Assembly: GCF_000016285.1 (NCBI RefSeq)
Contig: NC_011989.1
Location: 1 to 60,000 of the forward strand
Direction: 5' to 3'
DNA length: 60,000 nt
Source: Allorhizobium ampelinum S4
GTDB lineage: Bacteria > Pseudomonadota > Alphaproteobacteria > Rhizobiales > Rhizobiaceae
Shown piece by piece: positions 39,434-47,871 of the stretch (its first letter is position 1; each line of letters opens with the position of its first letter). The notes beneath the pieces are model-generated. The model saw nothing but the letters and a program-made list of their open reading frames with translations, did no database searches and was not told the origin of the DNA. The position numbers were made by a program, and so were the translations under genes.

Positions 39434-39761
39434 GTTTGCCCCTTTTTTCAAAATCTTATCCACAGTATTGTTTTAAAACTTGATTCGTGTGCCTCGCAGG
39501 TGCGCAGGCAGTGTTTGGTGACCGGATGTTTTTTCCGGTCACGCTGCCTATGACCCCGTGAAGCAAAAAGCCGTTTGCATGACGTCACCCTCGGGTGATG
39601 CATTCGGCATGTGCACACGCGAAATGGGGATGTCTTGTCGGAATTGCGGCACAGTGGACGGAGACAGACCGGAAATGACGGTTCAGAAGAAATACCCGTT
39701 CCTACGGGGAAGGACGGGCCTACGGGGAAGGACGGGCCTACGCGGAAGTGCGGGTAAAACC
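39434..39761. other. divL upstream region with a perfect DnaA box and an 18-bp tandem repeat
   Basis: Positions 39456-39464 read TTATCCACA, a perfect consensus DnaA box, just after the ahcY terminator. At 39701-39754 the 18-base unit CCTACGGGGAAGGACGGG occurs twice exactly and a third time with three changes. The latter half is in-frame with divL and would encode repeats of Leu-Arg-Gly-Arg-Thr-Gly if an earlier start is used. No other gene is seen. Confidence 0.6.
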
Positions 39762-42314
39762 ATGCGCGCCGAATCTGCGTCCTTCGGGGACACAGGACCT
39801 CGCGCTGGCGCGGCCAGCGGCATCGCCGGACGTGGCTTCCTGCGTTTATCGCGCTGGTGGCTGCACGGGAGCACGGTTCTTGCTGGTGGGCTCGTGTGCC
39901 ATTCTGCCCTAGCGCAAACGATTGCCGTGCCGCAGCTGAATGCGGGCGGCATCGGCACGTTTTCATCCACTGAAATGATTGGCCTTTCCCTAGTAATCGG
40001 CGCGATTTCCGCGACGCTTCTGTCCACCCTCTGGCTGGTGCGTCAGCGCAACAGTATCGAGGCGGACAGCCGGGAGATACGATCGGCCCTGTCGGATGCC
40101 AACCAGCGCATTTCCCGTTATCAGGCGCTGATTGCCGACAAGAACCGTCGCATCGTCATCTGGGACGGTGGTGAAACCAAGCCGGAACAGCTGGGCCAAT
40201 TGCCAGTGGAAACCGGCGCACCCCAGACCGAAGGCGATTTCCTGGCCTTTGGCCGCTGGATGAAGCCCGGTTCGGCCGCCGACCTGGACAATGCCATTGA
40301 GAAACTGCGCTTTAACGCCCAGAGCTTTGACCTGATCGTCGAGACCTATCGCGACGAGGTGCTGGAAGTGCAGGGCCGTGTTTCCGGGGGGCGGGCCTTT
40401 GCCCGTTTCGTGGCGCTCAATAATCTGCGCGCCGAACTGGCCGAACTGAAAATTGAAAAGACCCGGCTCTCCACCGCCATCGAAACCTTCGAAAGCCTGC
40501 TGGAATCCGTCGAACAACCCGTCTGGCAGCGCGATTCCGAGGGGCGGCTGGTCTGGGTCAATCAGGCCTATAGCGATGCCGTTGAAGCGCTGACCCCTGA
40601 TCAGGCCATACAGGAAGGCCGTGAAATCCTCAACACCATTACCCGGGAAAAGATCCGGGCGACGTTGACGCCGGTTTCGCCCTACCATGATACGGTTTCC
40701 ACCGTTGTGCATGGCAACCGCACTTTCTTTTCCGTGGTTGATACCAAGACGCCGAAGGGCTCTTGCGGCATGGCCATCGACGTTTCGCGCGAAGAGGCCC
40801 TGCGCGAGGAGTTGAGCCGCACCCTGAAAAGCCACGCCGAAACACTGGATCATCTGGCAACGCCGGTGGCGATTTTCGACGGCGAGCGGCGGCTGCAATT
40901 CTACAATCAGGCCTTCCAGCAGCTCTGGGATCTGGATCTCGCCTTCCTCGAATCTCGCCCCGACCATGCCGAATTGCTGGACCGGTTGCGTAGCGCCGGC
41001 AAGTTGCCGGAACAATTGAGCTGGAAGGCATGGAAGGAAAATACCCTTTCCGTCTATCGCTCCATCGATACCCAGACCGTGCTCTGGCACCTGCCCAACG
41101 GCCAGACCCTGCGTGTTATCGCCTCTGCCCATCCGCAGGGCGGCGCCACCTGGGTGTTTGAGAACCTCACCGAACAGGTGGATCTCGAAACCCGCTATAA
41201 TACGCTGGTCCGGGTTCAGGGTGAAACCATCGATCATCTGTCCGAAGGCGTTGCAGTCTTTGGTCCCGATGGCCGAATCCGGCTGTCCAATCCGGCGTTC
41301 CGGGCGCTCTGGGGCATTACCGAGACTCAGGCCGCGCCTGGCACCCATATCCGCGCCATCGAAGAAGCTTGTGCTCTTTCCTATGAAAAGCCGGATGGCT
41401 GGCGCGCCTTCGGCAAGATGATCACCAGTTTCGAGGACGAGCGGCCGTCCAGCCAAGGTACGATTGAGCTGATGTCCGGCCTGGTGCTGGATTACGCGGT
41501 CATCCCGCTGCCCAACGCCCAGACAATGCTGACCTTCGTCAACATTACCGATAGTGTTCGGGCGGAACGGGCGCTGCTTGAAAAGAACGAAGCGCTGCGC
41601 AAGGCTGACGAGCTGAAGAACGATTTCGTCCAGCATATTTCCTATGAGCTGCGCTCGCCGCTGACCAATATTATCGGCTTTACCGACCTGTTGAAATCGT
41701 CGGCCATTGGTCCGCTCAATGAACGGCAGGGGGAATATGTCGATCATATCTCCACCTCGTCGGCCGTGCTGCTGACCATCGTCAACGACATTCTCGATCT
41801 TGCCACAGTCGATGCCGGTATCATGCGGCTGACCTATTCGGATATCGATCTCACCGACCTTCTGGACGATGTGTCGATGCAGATGACCGACCGGTTGCAG
41901 GAAGGCGGCGTGACGCTGGAAATCCTTGCTCCGTCGCATCTGGGCGACATTGTCGCCGACCAGCAACGGCTGAAGCAGATCCTGATCAAGATCATCACCA
42001 ATGCCGTGAACTTTTCGCCCGAAGGCGCCAAGGTCGTGTTGAAATGCTGGCGTGAAGATGCCGACTTCGTATTTTCGGTTTCCGATACCGGATGCGGCAT
42101 CCCAGAAGATATGCTGCCATCGGTGTTCAAGCGTTTTTCCTCGAATGCCAAGGGTGGCAAGCGCACCGGGGCTGGCCTTGGCCTGTCGATTGTCGAAAGC
42201 TTCGTGCATCTGCATAACGGCACCGTCTCGATAAACAGTGTTCCCAACCAAGGCACCACGGTTCTTTGCCGAATTCCGTCCGGTGTGCTCGTCCATTCCG
42301 TCGCCGCAGAATGA
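39762..42314 (+). CDS. divL: DivL-type PAS pseudo-histidine kinase of the CtrA pathway
   Basis: 850 aa from the ATG chosen; an open frame extends to GTG 39558, and ATG 39675 is another option, none with a good ribosome site. Two hydrophobic segments lie near residues 32-53 and 71-92, followed by a coiled-coil region, PAS-like domains (around residues 240-560) and an HK core. The phospho-site reads FVQHISYELRSPLTNII: tyrosine (codon 41643-41645) stands where kinases have histidine, the DivL signature. ATPase boxes are complete (NAVNFSP; DTGCGIP; GAGLGLSI). DivL binds phospho-DivK and modulates CckA and hence CtrA; in Agrobacterium it lies in this region. tsaE overlaps its stop. Confidence 0.9.
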   Translation: MRAESASFGDTGPRAGAASGIAGRGFLRLSRWWLHGSTVLAGGLVCHSALAQTIAVPQLNAGGIGTFSSTEMIGLSLVIGAISATLLSTLWLVRQRNSIEADSREIRSALSDANQRISRYQALIADKNRRIVIWDGGETKPEQLGQLPVETGAPQTEGDFLAFGRWMKPGSAADLDNAIEKLRFNAQSFDLIVETYRDEVLEVQGRVSGGRAFARFVALNNLRAELAELKIEKTRLSTAIETFESLLESVEQPVWQRDSEGRLVWVNQAYSDAVEALTPDQAIQEGREILNTITREKIRATLTPVSPYHDTVSTVVHGNRTFFSVVDTKTPKGSCGMAIDVSREEALREELSRTLKSHAETLDHLATPVAIFDGERRLQFYNQAFQQLWDLDLAFLESRPDHAELLDRLRSAGKLPEQLSWKAWKENTLSVYRSIDTQTVLWHLPNGQTLRVIASAHPQGGATWVFENLTEQVDLETRYNTLVRVQGETIDHLSEGVAVFGPDGRIRLSNPAFRALWGITETQAAPGTHIRAIEEACALSYEKPDGWRAFGKMITSFEDERPSSQGTIELMSGLVLDYAVIPLPNAQTMLTFVNITDSVRAERALLEKNEALRKADELKNDFVQHISYELRSPLTNIIGFTDLLKSSAIGPLNERQGEYVDHISTSSAVLLTIVNDILDLATVDAGIMRLTYSDIDLTDLLDDVSMQMTDRLQEGGVTLEILAPSHLGDIVADQQRLKQILIKIITNAVNFSPEGAKVVLKCWREDADFVFSVSDTGCGIPEDMLPSVFKRFSSNAKGGKRTGAGLGLSIVESFVHLHNGTVSINSVPNQGTTVLCRIPSGVLVHSVAAE

Positions 42315-43819
42315 CAGGATTAGAGATATCGCTTCATCTTTCGCTTGCCGATGAGGCGGCGACGATCCAGCTCGGGGAAGATCTGGCGCTTGCCCTGAAG
42401 CCGGGGGACTGCCTTGCCCTGCATGGTGATCTCGGGGCGGGAAAGTCTACCCTTGCAAGAGCATTGCTGCGGGCCTTGGCCGATGACGATGATCTGGAAG
42501 TGCCAAGCCCGACTTTCACGCTGGTCCAAAGCTACGAATTACGCATTCCCGCTGCTCACTTTGATCTCTACCGGCTGGGTGATGCTTCCGAGCTTGATGA
42601 ACTGGGTTTCGATGAGGCGTTGGATACCGGCATTTGCCTCGTCGAATGGCCGGAACGGGCTGAAGACCGACTGCCGAAGACGACAATCGGCCTGCATTAC
42701 GGTTTCCCTCCGGATGGTGGGCGTGAGTTGACGATCACGGGGCCTGAAGACAGGCTGGGCCGAATCCGGCGGGTGCTTGCTATCCGCGCCTTCCTCGATG
42801 CCAATGGCATGGCGGGCGCCCGACGCCGCTTCTTGACTGGTGATGCGGACTACCGCGCCTATGAAACGGCAAGGATTGACGGTCAACCGCAGCGCATCGT
42901 GATGGACAGCCCCAAACGGCCAGCCACACCGATCATCCGCCTTGGCAAGACCTACCCGGAACTCGTGCATCTGGCAGAAGACCATCGGGCTTTTGTGGCT
43001 ATCGATCAACTATTGAAGGATGCGGGCCTTACCGTCCCGGAGATTTATGCAAGTGACCCCGATGGCATTTTGCTGATCGAAGATCTCGGTCAGGACGGCA
43101 TTCTGGATGCAGAGGGTCAACCGGTCGCCGAACGTTACATGGAAGCGGTTGCAGCGCTTGCTTTCCTGCATGGGCAGAATGTTTCACGTGAAATGCCCGT
43201 CTCGCCGGACCATATCCACCGCATTCCCGATTTCGATGCGGCAGCCATGGGGTTCGAGACGGAATTGCTGCTCGATTGGTACATGCCCTTCACGCTCTCA
43301 CGGCAACCGAGTGAAGAGGAGCGGCAGGCCTATCTCGCTCTCTGGTCAGGCATGTTTCGCCAGATCCATGACCGCAACAGTCTGGTCCTGCGCGATGTCC
43401 ATTCCCCCAATCTCCTTTGGCAGGAACGGAAACAGGGCATTGCCCGCGTCGGCCTGATCGATTTCCAGGATGCGATGATCGGCCCGGCGGCCTATGACGT
43501 CGCCTCCCTGATTCAGGATGCCCGTGTCACCATCGAACCGGAGCTGCAAAAGCGGCTGCTCGATCATTATCTGACGCTGCGCCGGGCCGAAGCCGGATTT
43601 GATGAAAGCGCCTTTCTTCAAGACTTCGCCATCATGGCCGCCCAGCGCAATTGCAAGCTGGTCGGGCTTTGGGTGCGGCTGATGAAACGCGATGGCAAAC
43701 CCGGCTATATGCAGCATATGCCCCGAACGCTCGCCTATCTCGCTGGCGCGCTGGAGCATGAGGCGCTCACGCCTTTGAAAGACTGGCTTTCAACACACGG
43801 CCTGTTACAGCGCGGTTGA
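42311..43819 (+). CDS. fusion of TsaE (tRNA t6A ATPase) and AmgK-like sugar kinase
   Basis: 502 aa, two domains. Residues about 1-150 are TsaE, the ATPase of the t6A37 tRNA-modification complex, with P-loop HGDLGAGKSTLARA near residue 37 and SPTFTLVQSYE near residue 66. Residues about 190-500 are an aminoglycoside-phosphotransferase-like kinase, with catalytic LRDVHSPNLLW near residue 360 and IDFQDAMIGPAAYDVASL near residue 384, a pattern of N-acetylmuramate/GlcNAc anomeric kinases (AmgK). murU follows, so MurNAc recycling is the inferred job. The fusion is seen in other rhizobia. ATG overlaps the divL stop. A parS-like site lies inside (43180-43195). Confidence 0.88.
   Translation: MTGLEISLHLSLADEAATIQLGEDLALALKPGDCLALHGDLGAGKSTLARALLRALADDDDLEVPSPTFTLVQSYELRIPAAHFDLYRLGDASELDELGFDEALDTGICLVEWPERAEDRLPKTTIGLHYGFPPDGGRELTITGPEDRLGRIRRVLAIRAFLDANGMAGARRRFLTGDADYRAYETARIDGQPQRIVMDSPKRPATPIIRLGKTYPELVHLAEDHRAFVAIDQLLKDAGLTVPEIYASDPDGILLIEDLGQDGILDAEGQPVAERYMEAVAALAFLHGQNVSREMPVSPDHIHRIPDFDAAAMGFETELLLDWYMPFTLSRQPSEEERQAYLALWSGMFRQIHDRNSLVLRDVHSPNLLWQERKQGIARVGLIDFQDAMIGPAAYDVASLIQDARVTIEPELQKRLLDHYLTLRRAEAGFDESAFLQDFAIMAAQRNCKLVGLWVRLMKRDGKPGYMQHMPRTLAYLAGALEHEALTPLKDWLSTHGLLQRG
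43180..43195. promoter_or_regulatory. parS-like ParB-binding site 3 (2 mismatches)
   Basis: TGTTTCACGTGAAATG matches TGTTTCACGTGAAACA at 14 of 16 positions; the left half and CACGTG core are perfect. It lies inside the kinase half of the tsaE fusion gene. Confidence 0.6.
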
Positions 43820-43954
43820 ACCTTCATTCACTGGAACAGTGGTTCTGGTCCTCTCGACAGTGGTTCTGTGGCAGGATTTGCGATAGAGCGTGTCTCGTAA
43901 AGATGATGCGTCACATGTGAGCGATGCCGCAGATCGCCGACAGATACGAGAGCC

Positions 43955-44686
43955 ATGAAGATTTCCCAAGCCATGGTGCTGGCCGCAGGGCTCGGCACAA
44001 GAATGCGTCCTATCACTGACACCATGCCAAAGCCTCTGGTGCGGGTGGCGGGCAAGACGCTGGTGGATTATGCGCTGGATCATTTGCAACAGGCGGGCGT
44101 AGAAACCGCTGTGGTCAACATTCACCATTTTCCCGAACAAATGCTGGCGCATCTGGCCGGGCGCGATCAGCCGCGCATCGTGATTTCCGATGAGCGCGAT
44201 GGCTTGATGAACAATGGAGGCGGCCTGGCCAAAGGCATCAGGCATCTGGCTCCCGGCCCGTTGCTGGTGATGAATGCCGACCTGTTCTGGATCGGTGAGC
44301 CGAAGGACCACCCCACCAATCTGCAAAGACTGGGGGAAGCCTTTGACCCGGCGCAGATGGATATGCTGATGCTCTGCGTCACGCTGGAACAGACCACCGG
44401 CCATAATGGCAAGAACGATTTCAACCTCGGCGCCGATGGCAGGCTGACCCGCTATCAGACAGGCGATCCGAATCCGGTGGTCTATGCCGGGGCCTTGGCC
44501 ATGGAGCACGCCCTGTTGGACGATGCGCCTGATGATGCCTTCAATCTCAACATCTATTTCGATCGGGCCATTGCCGAGGGGCGGTTGTTCGGGCTGATGC
44601 TGGAGGGCCAATGGTTGACGGTTGGCACGCCGGAGGCGATTGAAGAGGCGGAAACGGTGCTGGCCCGCCAGCCGCAGGACATCTGA
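43955..44686 (+). CDS. murU: nucleotidyltransferase, probable MurNAc-1-phosphate uridylyltransferase (MurU)
   Basis: 243 aa. Sugar-phosphate nucleotidylyltransferase: the nucleotide-binding signature VLAAGLGTRMRPITDTMPKP is at residues 8-27, and metal-binding aspartates are in VMNADLFWIG near residue 107 and at the C-terminal NIYFDRAI near residue 200. Similar proteins act as MurU, turning MurNAc-1-P plus UTP into UDP-MurNAc, bypassing fosfomycin-sensitive MurA. The preceding AmgK-like kinase domain supports this; sequence alone does not exclude other sugar substrates. The stop overlaps the addB ATG. The 135-base gap upstream contains a direct repeat ACAGTGGTTCTG (43836-43847 and 43857-43868). 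Confidence 0.88.
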   Translation: MKISQAMVLAAGLGTRMRPITDTMPKPLVRVAGKTLVDYALDHLQQAGVETAVVNIHHFPEQMLAHLAGRDQPRIVISDERDGLMNNGGGLAKGIRHLAPGPLLVMNADLFWIGEPKDHPTNLQRLGEAFDPAQMDMLMLCVTLEQTTGHNGKNDFNLGADGRLTRYQTGDPNPVVYAGALAMEHALLDDAPDDAFNLNIYFDRAIAEGRLFGLMLEGQWLTVGTPEAIEEAETVLARQPQDI

Positions 44687-47600
44687 TGTCCAGCCTGCAA
44701 GCCCGCATCTTCACCATTCCCCCGGATCGGCCTTTCCTGCGGCTGATTGCCGAGACCCTGTGCGATGGCCGTCTCGCCCCCGGCTTTCGCTATGATCCAG
44801 CCGATCCCCTGTCTTTGTCCAAGGTCACGATCCTGGTGCCAACTCGGCGCGCCGTGCGCGTGCTGCGCGCGCAGTTCGTCGAGGTGCTGGGTGGCCAATC
44901 CGCCATTCTGCCGATGATCAAGCCCCTGGGCGAAGCCGAGGATGATGCCAGTTATTTCGACGCGGATACCCCGGCGCTGCTGGCGTTGAACCCGCCGATC
45001 AGCAATACGGTGCGGCTGCTGGAACTGGCGCAGTTGATTCTCGCCTGGCGCAACAAGCTGCCGGATATCGTGCTGAGCATTCACACCGAAACCCCGCTTG
45101 TCGCTCCGGCCAGCCCGGCTGATGCCGTATGGTTGGCGAGGGCGCTGGTGGAACTGATCGATTCGGTGGAAACCGAGGAGCGTGATTGGGCCGATCTCGA
45201 CAAGCTCGATGCCCGTGATTTTGCCTCCTGGTGGCAATTGACGCTGGCTTTCCTCGGCATTGCCAGTGCCTATTGGCCTGCCCGGCTGGAAGAGTTGAAC
45301 CGGTCTTCGCCGGTTCTCCACCGCAATGCCTTGCTGCGCACCGAACGCGACCGTGTTGGTCACCTTTCTGATCCTCATCCGGTGATCGTCGCGGGCTCGA
45401 CCGGCTCGATTCCTGCTGCGTCCGAGCTGATCGCGGCGGTGGCGCGCTTGCCTCAGGGGGTGATCGTGCTGCCGGGGTTGGACAAGGCCATGCCGGATGA
45501 TCAGTGGCACAGCGTCGGGGGTGAACAGCCTCCCGGCATGCCGCCGGAGCCGACCGCCCGCACCCATCCGCAATACGGCCTGCACCGGCTTTTGGGCCGT
45601 CTAGGCTTGACCCGTGACGACGTGGGCGTGCTGGAAGAGGCAGAACCCGACCTTGCCGACCGCAGCGAAATTCTCTCCCGGGCGCTGTCGCCTGCCAAGG
45701 CAACTGACCAATGGACCGCCTGGCGGCAGGCATTCGGGGATAACAGGTTTCAGGCCGCCTTTGCCGATGTGGCGCTGATTGAGGCGGCCAACGAGCGGGA
45801 AGAGGCGATCGCCATTGCCATTGCCCTCAGGCTGGCCCTGGAGCGGCCCGGTGCTGATGGTGGAGAAAGCCGCGCTGCGCTGATTACCCCTGACCGCAAC
45901 CTTGCGCGTCGGGTCGCGTCAGAACTGGCCCGGTTCGGCATCGAGGCCGACGATTCGGCGGGTACGCCATTTTCGGCGACGCCGCAGGGCACGTTGCTGG
46001 TGCTGGTGTTGGAAGCCGTGTTGCGGCCCGGCGATCCCGTTGCCATCGTCTCCTTGCTTAAGCACCCACTCGCCCGGTTTGGCTTGCCCGACGATGGACA
46101 TCGTGAAGCCACCGACGCTTTGGAAGCCATTGCGCTGCGCGGCGGCACCGGTGCCATCGACATCGCTGCGCTGGCACCGCTGTTCGATGAACAGGTGGTC
46201 GCCCAGTTCGACGACCGCCATCCACCGGCCTGGCGGCGCTCTTTTACCGATCAGACCCGGCAGCAGGCACGGATATTGGCCGAGGCAATCGCAGAGGCGG
46301 TGGAACCGCTTGCCGGTCATGTCGTCGCCAAGCCGGATGGCCACCATTTCACCACCCGTTTGTCTTTGAGGGAATGGGCCGAGCGTACCGGCCAGGTGCT
46401 GGAGGCCGTGGCCCGCACCGATGAGGGTGATCTTGGCCCCCTCTGGGCCAATGAGGCCGGTGCCGTTTTGGCCCGGCTGCTCAGCGAAATCATGGAAACC
46501 GATGGCCAGCTAAGCGCCGATGGTCCGCAATGGATCGAGATTGTCGCGGCGCTGACCGCCAGCGAATCGGTCAAGCCAAAATCGCTGCGCCATCCGCGGG
46601 TCTTCATCTTCGGCGCGCTGGAATCGCGTCTGCAAAGTGTCGATACGATGATCCTCGGTGGGTTGAATGAAGGATCATGGCCCGGCACCACCACCAATAA
46701 CCCGTTTTTGTCGCGCAGCATGAAAACCGAAATGGGACTGGAGCCGCCGGAACGGCAGATCGGCCAGCTTGCCCATGATTTCGAAATGGCCAATGGCACC
46801 CGCCACCTGATCTATTGCCGCGCCCTGCGGCAGGGATCGGCCCCCACCGTTGCCTCCCGCTGGCTGCAAAGGCTGCTGGCGCTGGGTGGCAAGGATTTTG
46901 CTGAGACCCTGAAAGCCAGGGGTGAGCGCTACCGGCATTTTGCTGACCTGCTCGATAAAGGCGCAGATCAAGCCGCCGCCCAACGCCCGCAGCCAAAGCC
47001 GCCCGCCGATCTGCATCCGAAAACCTATTCCTTCAGCGAGGTCGGGCGTCTCAGGCGCGATCCCTATTCGATCTATGCCCGCCGCATTCTGAAGCTCGAT
47101 CCGGTTGAACCGTTCAACAGCGATCCAGGTGCCTCCGAACGCGGCACGCTCTACCATGCTATTGTCGAGCAATTCGTGGCGCGTATGCCCGAAAAGCTGG
47201 GGCCTGACACTGAACAGTTGATGAGTGAGATTGCCGACACGCTGTTTGCCGAGGAAAATCTGCCGCCGCATATCCATGTTGTCTGGCGCAAGCGTTTCTC
47301 CGAGGTTGGCCTCGCCTTTATCGAGTGGCAACGCCAGCGCGATCCGGCCAAGCTGGTAACGGAGGCCCGTGCCGGGGTAGAACTTGGCGAGATCGATATC
47401 CGGCTCACTGGTATTGCCGACCGGATCGATATCCGGGCTGGTCACGCCGATATCATCGATTACAAAACCGGTCTTAACCCCAGTGTTTCCCAGGCCCGCA
47501 GCCTACTTGACCCGCAATTGGCTTTGGAAGCTGCGGCTCTGACCATGGGCGCCTTCAAGGATGTCGGAAGGCTGAATCCGGATAATTTGATTTATGTCCG

Positions 47601-47871
47601 GCTGCGGCCCGGCGGGCGCTTCAAGGCTGATCAGGTTAATAACGAGCTGACCGGCAAGGGCGACAAGGCAAAGTCGGCACTGGATCTGGCGCATGAATCC
47701 ATCGCGCAACTGACCCGCTTCGTGACCCTGCTGCAATCGGGCGAGCGCGGCTATGTCTCGCGGCTGATGCCAGCGATGATGAATGATTTCAGCGGCGACT
47801 ACGATCATCTGGCCCGGGTCGCTGAATGGTCCACCGCAGAAGCGGCAGAGGAGAGCAGCAGTGATGACTGA
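44686..47871 (+). CDS. addB: AddB subunit of the AddAB helicase-nuclease
   Basis: 1061 aa. With AddA it resects double-strand breaks to give recombinogenic 3' ends. The N-terminal inactive-helicase part has ILVPTRRAVRVLRAQF near residue 48; the C-terminal RecB-type nuclease has GTLYHAIVEQF near residue 823 and ADIIDYKTGLNP near residue 921. Length fits alphaproteobacterial AddB, which is smaller than the Bacillus protein and lacks its obvious iron-sulphur cysteine set here. ATG overlaps the murU stop (TGATG), and addA starts eight bases before this gene ends. Confidence 0.95.
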   Translation: MSSLQARIFTIPPDRPFLRLIAETLCDGRLAPGFRYDPADPLSLSKVTILVPTRRAVRVLRAQFVEVLGGQSAILPMIKPLGEAEDDASYFDADTPALLALNPPISNTVRLLELAQLILAWRNKLPDIVLSIHTETPLVAPASPADAVWLARALVELIDSVETEERDWADLDKLDARDFASWWQLTLAFLGIASAYWPARLEELNRSSPVLHRNALLRTERDRVGHLSDPHPVIVAGSTGSIPAASELIAAVARLPQGVIVLPGLDKAMPDDQWHSVGGEQPPGMPPEPTARTHPQYGLHRLLGRLGLTRDDVGVLEEAEPDLADRSEILSRALSPAKATDQWTAWRQAFGDNRFQAAFADVALIEAANEREEAIAIAIALRLALERPGADGGESRAALITPDRNLARRVASELARFGIEADDSAGTPFSATPQGTLLVLVLEAVLRPGDPVAIVSLLKHPLARFGLPDDGHREATDALEAIALRGGTGAIDIAALAPLFDEQVVAQFDDRHPPAWRRSFTDQTRQQARILAEAIAEAVEPLAGHVVAKPDGHHFTTRLSLREWAERTGQVLEAVARTDEGDLGPLWANEAGAVLARLLSEIMETDGQLSADGPQWIEIVAALTASESVKPKSLRHPRVFIFGALESRLQSVDTMILGGLNEGSWPGTTTNNPFLSRSMKTEMGLEPPERQIGQLAHDFEMANGTRHLIYCRALRQGSAPTVASRWLQRLLALGGKDFAETLKARGERYRHFADLLDKGADQAAAQRPQPKPPADLHPKTYSFSEVGRLRRDPYSIYARRILKLDPVEPFNSDPGASERGTLYHAIVEQFVARMPEKLGPDTEQLMSEIADTLFAEENLPPHIHVVWRKRFSEVGLAFIEWQRQRDPAKLVTEARAGVELGEIDIRLTGIADRIDIRAGHADIIDYKTGLNPSVSQARSLLDPQLALEAAALTMGAFKDVGRLNPDNLIYVRLRPGGRFKADQVNNELTGKGDKAKSALDLAHESIAQLTRFVTLLQSGERGYVSRLMPAMMNDFSGDYDHLARVAEWSTAEAAEESSSDD

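Noticed and set aside
39990..42296. 768-residue open frame opposite divL
   Set aside because: Shadow of divL in G/C-rich DNA; no recognisable domains.
43836..43868. direct repeat ACAGTGGTTCTG upstream of murU
   Set aside because: Two 12-base copies 21 bases apart, too short and without a known regulator to claim as a site.
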